DNA of 64,000 nucleotides from positions 86,810,319 to 86,874,318 of the forward strand of contig OX235264.1 of the NCBI GenBank assembly GCA_944472135.2. The letters run 5' to 3'. Under the pieces are notes generated by a model. That model ran no database searches and had not been told where the DNA came from. It saw only the letters and a list, made by a program, of their open reading frames with translations. Source of the DNA: Trichobilharzia regenti. Its lineage: Eukaryota > Platyhelminthes > Trematoda > Strigeidida > Schistosomatidae. A program made the position numbers and the translations under genes. The stretch's first letter is position 1. Each line of letters begins with the position of its first letter. This document shows positions 22,901-34,900 of the stretch, piece after piece.

Positions 22901-25900
22901 AGGTTTTGCCGTTTTCATGGACCAGACAAAGTCCACAACCGCCCAATACCACCTGATGATTTGATTGCCCCCCTTAGATGCCTGCTTCCAAGTTTCTTAT
23001 CTGCCTTGTTATACTGGCTGTGGGAATATGGCAGAGATAATGAAGGGTTAAATTTCAGCGAGGATGACACACCTGCTATTTCAATCCTTCATGCATTACA
23101 TGCTAGTGGGTGGGTAACCCAAAAGTTGATAGCTGACGTCATGATTGATAAGATGGTTTACGAGAAATTAATATTTGGTATGTTTCTTAATTTATATTGT
23201 TTCATGTGGATTATCTTATTATTATTATTACTCGAAGCAAAACTACCAGCTTACACAATAAACATTGTGATAGTTTTAGAAAGCTGAGAAATCCGAACTT
23301 CACTGATTTAATGCTCAGTCTGTGTGAGCGATCTATGTTGAGATTTGTGAGGAAAACCGGTGATTCACCTCTTCACAAACCGTGTATTTGGTGAAAATAT
23401 ACCCCAGTCACTCAAGTCAGCTCTGTTGAGGATCTGTTGAAGTGGGAAGATATGATCAGTACACTCTCTTCCTGGTCTAAGGGCGGCCTGGTTCTCTCGT
23501 GTTTCTTCCTCCCGAGAACCGCTTAGTCTACACATTATTATTGAGCCTAGAACTTTAGATATCATATTGGTCAAGCTAATCCCCCTGTGATTATCACAGA
23601 AAAACTTGTCTCCCCTGTATATCGGGATAATCAATGACTTACACCAGCCTGACGGGACTTCCTCTGATTCCCAGACGCTACCTAATACTTTAGTTAACGC
23701 GAAGAGTAAGCTGTCTCTGCCGTCCTTAAACACCTCTGGAGTCATTCCATCAGGTCCCGCTGCTTAACCTCTTTTCAGACTAGTGACAGCTTTAATTGCC
23801 TCGGTTAGGGACGGAGGACCTGTGTCTATATCCCATTTAGGGAGGTGTTGGATGTTCGGTAAGTTGAGCATCGCTATAGGCCCATTAAATTGCTCCTCAT
23901 AGTGTTGTTTCCGATGTTCCAGTTGTCTGTCTTGGGAGATAATTATGGTGCTATTTTTCTGAGAGATTGTTTCATTTATCATTTGCCTTTTACCACATGT
24001 TTCCCTGATAAGCCTAAATAGTTGTTTGGTATCACCAGTCGCCGATACCTTTTCTATCCCTCTCGCTTTTTTCTCCCACCAGTGTTCACGGCCGTTACGA
24101 AGACTTCTTGTTAGTTTTCGTTTGAGTAGCTTCCGCTCCTCATCATAATCGGAGCTCTCCGGAATCAGTCTTCTTGCGTCAGTTAGTTCGGTGGCAGAAA
24201 TCACCAGTCGCCGATACCTTTTCTATCCCTCTCGCTTTTTTCTCCCACCAGTGTTCACGGCCGTTACGAAGACTTCTTGTTAGTTTTCGTTTGAGTAGCT
24301 TCCGCTCCTCATCATAATCGGAGCTCTCCGGAATCAGTCTTCTTGCGTCAGTTAGTTCGGGTGAGGTGGCAGAAATCCAATGGCTCTTACAAACTTTTGG
24401 TTTTAGGCTATTAGCAGCTTTTACAACTGTGTCAACAGCTAACCATATGTTGTACTAGGCTTTCTCAGGATTAGTCTTGTTGTCGACCTCAGGCACTCGT
24501 TTCGCTATTTTCTCCTTTAATAGGGACTCAATGTCTCGATCTAGTTGGGGATGTAACTGTTTCGTTGCCAAAAATTCCTCATGTCCATTTAGTCGTAAGC
24601 ATAAACGTACGCAGACCAGAGTGTGATCGGAGTCTACACACGTATTTCAGAAGGAGCGGCAGTCTTCTACTAACCCTCGCCAACAATACCCTATCGCTAT
24701 GTGGTCTATTTGAATCCAGCATTGATTCGGTGATGGAGGTCACTAGGTTAGTCGATATCTGTCTTTGTGCCTAAAGTTAGTGCTAACTAGGAACAGATGA
24801 TTACATGAACAGAACTGTAGAAGACGACCACCGTTGTCGGTTCGTCGGCAGGGAACTCCGTATGTACCACCTATATACTTCTCAGTCTGGCCTAACTACC
24901 CCACTTGAGGATTGAAGTCGTCTGCGAAAACAACTGTATCTGAGCGTTTTACTTATCGCAACAAACTAGACAGCTTCTGCCCTGACACTCAGTGCTGTCC
25001 CTACACCTGCGAGTCCTCGCGAACTAGCTGAGGGGTCTCCTGACACCCTTAAAGTGAATTTTGCAGATTCACCTTGTTGACCGGGTGAGGTTAAATGAAT
25101 AACCACACTCGGGTCTTGTAAGCGTGTCTCCGAAACACAACATACATCCATGGCTCGAGATGCCAAAGGTTCTTGCTAGTGATGCTTGTTTTCCAATTTG
25201 GCAGAGGGTCCTGACGTTGAGTGATCCTATATGAAGTTGGCGACGTGGATTTAAGAGGCTGTTGGAGGTGTTTCTATGGCTCTCATCGTTGTTTGTGGTC
25301 AAAGTGATGTAAAGATGACTCACTAGCCTAAAAGATAGTACTAACTGCAGTAGGGAAGCAAGATGATGATGATGTGGGTAAAGGAGAATAATGTGCTTTT
25401 GAAAGTGTATGGGTGGTTTTTACTTCCCGGCTGCCCACACCGTGGAAATTGATTGATTCTTCGGGTACCTGAAGCAGAAAGTGTTGCGTGACCGCAGAGC
25501 CCAGCGGACAACTGCTTGAGGCCGGTCACATGTGGCCTGTATGAACTGGTTTCTTGGTTTGGTTCCGTATAAGTAACTTACCGCCGGTTACGGAGCACCG
25601 TAGGGTAAGTCGGGATGTACAATTTTTGGGGTTGACTTTTTTTAACCGCTTCTCTGTAGAGTGGAGAGGTGGCATAGCTGGCATGCAGGTTATCTCAGGG
25701 AAACACCTCACTGCTGTTACACCCCTGTTCCCCAGCAGTGTAAAAAAATTTGTACACTATGTCGGTAGCTGCATTTAGTCTAATCACTATCCCAGCGGTC
25801 TTCCTGGCATGATAGGACCCGGACGAACAATAGTTTCAGCCAGCATAGCCTGCTGGGTCTTTGCGACATGCAAGCCCGACCGCTACGTCAAAGTAACAGC

Positions 25901-28900
25901 TATCGCTTGGGAATCATCTTAATAATTTCCACTTGTAGCCTGATACATAAAAAATCTGATGAGTGCTAAAAAATGAAATCTCCGTGTATTATCTCATTAT
26001 TTAATGCATGAGTTTAAAGCCATCATGGTTTGAAACAATCCAGTTTATCCTAAAGTATTGTTACGAAGACCCTATTGGTTACAACTTATGTGTAAACAGA
26101 ACTCTATCTGTGTGAAGGAAACAAAGCATAGTCTGCGTTACAACTTGTTAGCTAACATTCTTCCATATCGATTTTTATTTTACATACATATATATATATA
26201 TATTTGTATAGTATGTTTTAATTGGTTATTTTATTGAGGAATAATAGAATTATCCTGATAACTTCTTTCTTAACAGAAAGTGAAAGTCGAAGAGCGTGTG
26301 AGGATTATCAGTTAAGCGTCTCGAGCAATCCTGAATTCGAATTTCCACGTAAGAAGTTTTTACGTTTTTTACACTGCTGTCATGATTTATTGTTTTTTTT
26401 CATCAGTCAATTAACTGGCATTGCTTAAAGAGTATTTCTCACAATTCATAGTAGTTTTCACCACTGGTCAATATCGAGGATACCATTGACTCGCTGTTTT
26501 GTTGTTTCACTTTTATTGCTCTTGGTTCAAGTTTAGCAGCTTGAACCATTACATTTCTGTCTGTTTATCTGTTTTCGACATAGAACTTTGCACAAATGTG
26601 CGCCACTTCAAGCCGCCACACTCCGTGTAGCACGCGAAGCAAGAGAAGAAAGTACAAGAAAAGCATAATAGAAACAGTGAGCAGAGGTGTGAGACAAAGG
26701 AGTAATAAAGAAATACAAAACAGTTTCATTGGAGATCATAAGTCACAAGGAGTGGATGCATCTGCGCCACTGAGAACGATTTTGAGCCATGTCACCAATT
26801 GTTTCCAACCATAGATTTTTACCGTCCCGAGGACCCCAGCCTGGAAGTCTACACCTTCCTACGTGGCTTAGACCAACTGTTGTGGATTTCATTGACTGGT
26901 GCCAAGTTTTTGTTTGACCGCCGCTAGCTTTTTTCCAGCCTGACCCTATATCCGCTAACATTGCTCGTCGAGGGAGGCGATGGCTTGGCATACGTAACAC
27001 ATGTCCTAACCATCTCAGTCTTTGTAACTTCACGACTTCGTCGATTGATTTCCCCTGTTTACCTAGAACTCGACGCCTAACCTCAATGTTGCTCACCTTA
27101 TTATGCCACTTTACACGGGAAATAGAGCGCAGGCACCTATGATCAAAGACAGCTAGTCTTTTCATGTCTTCCACTCTCAGTGGCCAGGTCTCACAACCAT
27201 AAAGGAGGACGGAGCGGACTGATGAGCAGTACACCCGCCCTTTGGTCGATAGTCGAACATCTCGTCTACGCCAGAGTCGGCGTAAACTGGCAAATGCGAA
27301 ACGAGCCCTCTGTATCCGTGCTGAGATTTCGTCAGAGATCAGCCCGTTGGGGCTGATGGTACTTCCCAAATAAGTGAAGCGGTCAACGTGCTCTACCACT
27401 TCACTTCCTATTTTTAAACTAGGCGTCGATGTAGTCCAGTCCTGTAACATCATCTTGCATTTGGCGGGAGCGAATCGCATGCCAAACATTCGTAGATTGC
27501 AGCTCAAGGTGTTTAGAAGACTCTGCATTTCGTCAGCGTCTTCGCCTAGAAGGACTATATCGTCTGCATATTCCAAGTCAACGAGATTATTCCCTGGTAG
27601 CAAGTCAATCCCTGAGTCGCTGAAGTCACCTAGGGTTAAGTCCATTAACACATCTATGATGAAGTTGAATAGAAAAGGGGATAATGGGCATCCTTGACGG
27701 ACACCACTGGTCGTCACCAGTTCAGATGACAGCTCGCCGTAAGCCCTCACCTGGCTGTATGAGTACGAGTAGAGTGCCTTAATCAGTGCAATATATTTTC
27801 TCGGAATTCCCTTTACAGCCAAGCATCTCCAGAGAACTTCTCGATCGACAGAGTCGAATGCTGCCTTTAGGTCAAGAAATATAATGACTGTTGGACGCCG
27901 GTAGGAATTCCTATGTTCTAGAATCTGTCGGAGGGTGAAGATATGATCAATACACCCTCTTCCTGGTCTAAAGCCTGCCTGGCTCTCTCGTGTTTGTGCT
28001 CCCGAGCACCACTCAGTCTACGCATGATTATTGAGCCTAAGACTTTAGATACTATATTAGTCAAGCTAATCCCTCTGTGATTATCACAGGAAGACTTGTC
28101 TCCCTTCTTGTATATGGGGATAATCAGTGACTTACACCAACCCGATGGGACTTCTTCTGATTCCCAGACGCTGCCTAGTACCTCAGTTAATGCAGACAGT
28201 AAGCTGTCTCCACCGTACTTAAATACCTCTGGAGTCATTCCATCAGGTCCCGCTGCTTTGCCTAGTTTCAGATTGGTGACAGCTTTAGTAACCTCAGTTA
28301 GGGATGGAGGACCTGTGTCTATATCCCATTCAGGGAGGTGTTGGATGCTCGGAAGGTTGAGCGTGGCTGTGGGCCAATTAAACTGCTCCTCATAATGCTC
28401 TTTCCAACGATCCAGTCGTCTATCCTGGGAGCTAATTATAGTGCCATTTTTTTCCGAGATTGTTTCACTAATGATTTGTCTTCTCCCACCCGTTTCCCTG
28501 ATGAGTCCAAAGAGTTGCCTGGTGTTGCCTATCCTCGAAGCTTTCTCCATCTCTTTGGCTTTTGTCACCCACCACTGTTCACGGTCCTTGCGGAGACTTT
28601 TCGTAAGTTTCCTTTTGTGCAGCTTTCGCTCCTCATTGAATTCGGAGCTCGCCGGAATAAGTCTTCTAGCATCTATCAGTTCGGATGAGGCGGTGGAGAT
28701 CCAGTGGTTTTTACTCACCTTTGGGTTTACCTTATTCACAGCTTTTACAGCTGTATCTATGGCTGCCTGGATATTCTTCCAAGCTTCTTCAGGGTGAGCA
28801 CAGCTGTCGAACACAGATATGTGTTTAGCTAGTTCTTCCTCAAATAGGGATTTAGTTTCCTGATCGAGCTGGGGACGTCTTTCACTCCCCGGTTTTGTAT

Positions 28901-31900
28901 TGAATGCCTTTAAACTTTCAGCTAGCTGGGGTGGGGGGTGGGGGGATCGCTAGCCTCATGATCAATGTGTACCTTCTTGTTCACTGGGCTTACTGTCGGC
29001 TAAGTAGTGCCGGATCGGCCGTGGCCCGGATTAACAACGATCGCGCTTCCTGCTGCCGTGTAACAGGGCAGGAGTGATAAGTATGCTACTGAGGCACACC
29101 AAACAAAAAAAAGAGGACGAACAAAAACAGGCCGCGTGTGACCGGCCTGGCTCAAGCAGTTGTCCCCTGGGCTCTGCGGTCACGCAACCAACTTCCACGG
29201 TGTGGGCAGCCGGGAAGTAACAAACGCCCTCACAATCCGAAATCGTGGCAACTCGAACTGCTGCACTTCGGTGCCAAGTTCTATGTTGAATCCAGACAGA
29301 CAGACAGGGGACGTGATGGGTTTACCGCCAGCTGTTTCCTACGTCCGTTCAGTCGCAAGCACACACGAGCGCGGACCAGTGCGTGGTCGGTATCTACACA
29401 CGTGTTCCAGAAGGAGCGACAATCTCCTACCGACCCACGCCAACGATAGCTTATTCCTATGTGGTCTATTTGTGTCCAGCGTTGGTTTGGTGATGGGGGT
29501 CGTCAGGTCAAACAGTGTCTCTCCTTGTGTTTAAAGTTAGTGCTTACGAGAAACAAATGATTATCTGAACAGAACTGTAGGAGACGGTCACCGTTGTCGG
29601 TTCGCTGGCACGGGACTCCATAGGTGCCACCGATAACCTTCTCAGGTTGACACAATTTCCCTACTTGAGCATTAAAGTCACCAGCTAGAACGACTATATC
29701 TGAGCGTTTAGCCTTTCTCACCAAACTAGACAGCTTTTGGTAGAACTCATCCTTCGTTTCATCCGAACTGCAGTCGTTGGGGGCGTAGGCAGAGATAACG
29801 AAAAGGCATCGGCGAGTAGTGCAGTCCTTTCTCCTTTTTACTGACCCGTTCAGACGGACAGCACACATTCGGCTATCTACCGGGATCCAGTCAAGCAATG
29901 TCTTTTCTGCCCTAGTACTCAAAGCTATCCCTACGCCAGCTAATCCTCGTGAACTGACTGTGGCATCTCCTGACACCCTCAAGGTGAATTTTGCAGATTC
30001 AACCTGTTGGCCAGGTGGGGTTAGGTGAATAACCACACTTGGGTCTTGTATGCGTGTTTCTGAAACACAGCATACATCAATGGCTCGTGATACCAGGGTC
30101 TTGGCTAGTGATGCTTGTTGTCCTATTTGGCAAAGTGTCCTAACATTAAGAGCTCCTATATGAAATTGGTGGCGTGGCTTTAGGAGGCTGTCGGCGGTGG
30201 TTTTTTGGCTTCCATCGTTTTTAGTGGACGCAGAGTGGAGAGGAAGTGGAGAGCTATCAAGTCGAGGAGTTGCATCAGTGGAAGGAAGGCAAGATGATAG
30301 AGTTGAAGATGAAGAAAAAGATAAGTGGAGATTAGAGAGGTTTCGCGTGCGTTTCGGATTGTGAGGGCGATTGTTACTTCCCGGCTGCCCACACCGTGGA
30401 AGTTGGTTATTTTTATTTTTTGAAATTTTTATTTTTGATTACAGCTTGATTCCACACCGTATTTTTGGTACAAGTATGGAATTTTCAGCGTGGATATCGG
30501 TAGCCCAAATTTCTCAGGCCGACCATAGATATCAGGTGTGCGTCGGCGTGGGCTCGAACCCCGGATCATGTGCATGGTGGGCGAGAGTCCTAACCACTGT
30601 GCCACCGACGCACACGTGACCACAGAGCCCAGGGGACAACTGCTTGAGGCCGGTCATACGTGGCCTATTTTTGTTCGTTCTTTATTGTTTGGTGTGTCTC
30701 AGTAGCACATTTATCACTTCTGCCCTGTGGCACGGCAGCAGGAATCGCGGTCGTTGTTAATCCAGGTCCCGCCCGATGCGGCATGATATTTTGTGAGTTT
30801 GTTTGTACCAGAGTATTGGATCGGGTAGCTGCTTTTCGTCTAACCGCTATCCAAACAACCTTTCTGGCATGGTAGGACCTCAAGAGACATAAGTCTCAGC
30901 CAGTATAGCCTGTTGGGACATTGGGGTGTTCAAGCCCGACCACCACGTCAAGGTAACAGCTTTCGGTCGGGACTCTTTTTTAGTGTGAACTAACGTTGCC
31001 GAAATAATTTTAAAGCTGAGAGGCACTTTGATTTTCATGTCCTGATTGGTATATAAAGTTTAAGTTAGGTGTTCTGAACAGTTTTAATTCTGTTATGATT
31101 GTTGAGCCAGAAATTAACTTCCATGTGGACGTCTCTTTTGTACTTCTTATTTTTTAATAGTTCTTTATCTCCTCAGCAGTACGCACCCACCGGGGTTCGA
31201 ACCCAGGGCCTTCTGGTTACAAGGTGAGCTCGCAAACCATTAAGCCATTGGGACCCGATCCAGTGCTGAAGAGTCCCAAACCAGGACGAAACAGCTGTCC
31301 AGTACTCCCAGGTTTTTCAATGGTTATCTAACCGATGACAGTTCGTGATGAAATCCTGTAAAAATCAATCAAATTCCTACAAACCAATACTTGAATTCTT
31401 TATCTGTTATTAGATTAGGGTAGGAAAATGCGTTCGAATAGTGTGTTTGTGTATGAGTCTTGTGTTCATTGAAAGGATTTAGGTCAATGAGTTCATTCAA
31501 CCTTTAAGTACAGCCAAAATGGCTAAAACAGACTTTTGACAGTTCGGTAGTTGCACATTGTTACATATTGTAGCCTAATATATGTTCATCCACCTTTTTA
31601 GCATTACAAAATGACTGAACTAACATAAGATCATGAATTGATTACCGTTCACATAACTGCCTTATTCTGTTGTTTATGATTATAAGAAAAAGTCATTATA
31701 TTGTTAGTCTTTATAGGCATGAAATACCTAGAGGTATTCACTCAATGGTTTAAGAGAAATAAAATACCTTAAGCCAATAGAAACTTACCCTTTGTTTATT
31801 TGTTAAATTTCTTCCTCCAATATACGAATATCTAGCTATTATAAGCAATCAGGATCTGGTACATCAAACACTTTTGGATGCTTTCATATTTTCAACAATC

Positions 31901-34900
31901 AAACTGCGTTTCCCAGAAAGCTTGGTAACATTTTTGATTGGTTTGCTAGCTGTCGAAGCATTTAAAGTAAGTCTTGTTTTACAATGTTATTGCTGTGCGT
32001 GGAAAATCTGCGCTATTTTCACATAGTTTAAATTAAACCTCAATATCAGTCGTGTGTTTGGTGATGATAACTGTAACAGCTTAGGTATCCGTGTGATAAA
32101 TTGTCTATTGTTTCAAAGTTTCGCATGTTGCTATTCCCAGTGGAAATTATGGCTTGAAGCTAGAGCTTTGAAGTTTCTGTAACATTTTGTGTTATTTTTA
32201 CGGGGTGGGGTTACTAGTCTGATGCCCACCCTTTCCTCATTACGGGACTTACTTCTGATTAATAGGTGTAGAAGTACATCGGCTTGGGATCGGACCCCAA
32301 ACTGCACTTGTGATTGGTGACATTTCTACCGCTACAACTGTACAACCGACTCAGCAGAGCTTGGAGTGCTTATACCGTAACATAGTAAATGCCTCTCCTC
32401 AGCTAAATGGTTAATTCATTCTTGCTATCATTTAGATTTTTATGCCTACGCTACTATTGTTATTAACATCGATTGTTTCCTGTGGTTGTATTTGGAGCAA
32501 ATTTTTTGCAACGCTTCATGCTGAACAATCCATACTATACCAAAAATACTGTTTGAAATAAAGTTATTATTACTATTAGTTGATATTAGTTGATCACGGA
32601 TTGATATTAGTTAGAGAACCATTGAAATTCGGGAAGTACTGGACAGCCGTTTCACCCCAGTTTTGGAATCATCATCAGCAGGCACCCACTGTGGTTCGAA
32701 CCCAGGACCTTCCGGTTACAAGGCAAGCTCCTATACCATTCAGCCACAGGGATCCGATTCGATGGCCAGTGCATGAATTTTAACTTCTACCAATTCGTGG
32801 TTTGGCGTGACCCCAACCATTGTCGTAGGTGGGACATCATATGACATCTGGATGGACCTCAAAGAAACAAAACTAACCCTTGCAAACCTAACTACGGAAA
32901 ACTATTAGTTTATGTTACTAAATAAATCGCTTAGTATGCCTTCATTTAAAAAGAACATAGATCCATATATATTCCCGCATGGGAATCAAGTAATAGCTGA
33001 TCTATAAATGTTAGGCCAAATTTAATATAGGCTCATTAATGCTTATTTTAAGGCATTCAGTCATAAAGAAGACAGAAATAGTTGTTGCGAAAGTCGTACA
33101 TTTTTGCAACAGTATGTATATACTTTTAGTGCAAAGTATTCCTATCACATTTGCTATTTTCGTTGTTATCCAATATTCATTTATTTTACTGTTTAATTTA
33201 CAGGAAGAATTTATACAATCTTATCTTAGTCATTATACACGTATTGCAGCGACTGTGTTACTGTCTGCACGTGCACGAATTGCACCTGAATGGTCTTTAC
33301 AAATGAATAATCGTATTGTGCATATATCAGTACAATTATTCAGTGGTGAAGAATTAGCCCTACGTGTGATCAAACAAAGAAATCTACACCATTTACTTGT
33401 TCATTGTTTATTAAACATGTTTGCATGTTGTCGTACTGTAAGTTGTTATTTAGTTATATTTAATGTTTTAAAGACAAAGACTTTTATTTATAACTATTCC
33501 TTATTTCTTTGTTTACTTCACCAGGTAATGTAGGTGGTATTTTCACAGCTCATTATTGCTCATCGAAGTCATTTAACATAGGTTGATGAAGTAATATCAC
33601 CAGACTACTAATTGATATGTAGTATTGCATGACTGACTGACTACTGTCAATGTAGAACTTTGCCCAGATGTGCAGCAGTTTGAGTTACCACACCCCCTCC
33701 ATGTAGCATACAAAGCAACAGAAAAGAGTAAAGAGAGATTCAAAAGAGAGATAATAAATCGTACTGTATAGTATTTAGCCGCTATTTAACTGAAGGCTTC
33801 TTTTGGTGTGTGATTTCATATTAGTTTAATTTCGAAAAAAGTATTCTTAAGTTTATTTGACAATATTCTGGTTATAAATGTGTTATCTTTGTGAAATAGC
33901 TTATCTTAGTCTGTTTTTGAATAGGATGTACTATTTTACAATTAATCTCAACGATATTGCAACCTCAGGCGAAAAACATTCTAGTCAGTGTAATTTAATT
34001 ATAGCTATATACAAGTCTTAAAAATAGGGTAGGTGTGGTCAGATGTAAACTGAGAGCATAAGCACAACTGTTACGTGATAATTTAAACGTTTCAAGTGGT
34101 TCTGTGGTGGAAGCTGGCTGTTAGCTAAATTGGTGGTCAGTAATTTACGTCAATGCTTATGTCCCCAATATTGGTCGTGATAAAAACGAGGACAAAGGCT
34201 TTGCGTAGGCGGATACAGTTAACATATAGATGATCTGACATTCAGGAAACAGCCACAAAGAGATGCAATGTCAACTTTCTGTGAGAAACAACCAATCAGA
34301 AGGGTGTTTTTCTGCTAACAATAATCTATAATATGTACATGAAAATCAATAGATATGTGTTGATTTCCTTAATAAACGATCTGTTGCCTGGCCCTTGTCT
34401 TCTGTTGTTACAGTTCTACAGTCATCACAAATATTTTCTTACATGCATTACTAATGATAATCCACTGTATCATTACTTATTGAGAACTGTTTTGAGTTTG
34501 TTCAAGAATATAAACTTTACTGTCGCTTAACTCAATGAACTTAATTCAATTTCAAACTCATTAAATCTTATGTTATTAGTAATCTTTCCAACGACATTTC
34601 CCAAATTATCATTATCTTTCTTATTTCAATTAGCGTTTAGATGACAAAAGTAATATGGTGCTTAGCTGTGATGGAATATTAATTCAAAATAATGTATTTT
34701 GGCCATTTGTCTCTGATTTGAGTAACTTGGTTTCGCACAAATCGATTGTTGATATCCTTGTTGAAGATTCTGATTTTCTGTCTGCATGGACAAGCCTAAT
34801 ACGATATATGCAAGTATGTTTATAAAAAGCTTATTCTTTTATCATTATTATGGCTAGGATAGTAGACTTATTCAGTTTTACATGAGAATTTACGGTGAAT

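Larger units (their letters stand above)
26575..31066 (-). mobile_element. Near full-length RTE LINE with nested insertions
   Basis: On the minus strand this contains the 5' end near 31066 (same boundary as the copy at 41581), 5' UTR, endonuclease (30180-29503), linker and RT start (28814-27918), RT palm and C-terminus (27822-26743), and a 3' UTR ending near 26575 (CTATGTCGAAAACAGATAAACAGACAG-like). A SINE-3 (30434-30614) and an internally deleted RTE (28935-29306) are inserted in it. Without them it is close to 3.9 kb, a usual size for schistosome RTE elements of the SR2 type. Confidence 0.85.

Noticed and set aside
25950..25985. CTGATGA followed by GAAA, a possible hammerhead core
   Set aside because: No stem I or stem III pairing could be made around it; probably chance.
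31851..31966. Alternative start of UBR3 exon 5 at the AG near 31851
   Set aside because: It leads to a stop at the end of the exon and breaks the frame with exon 6.
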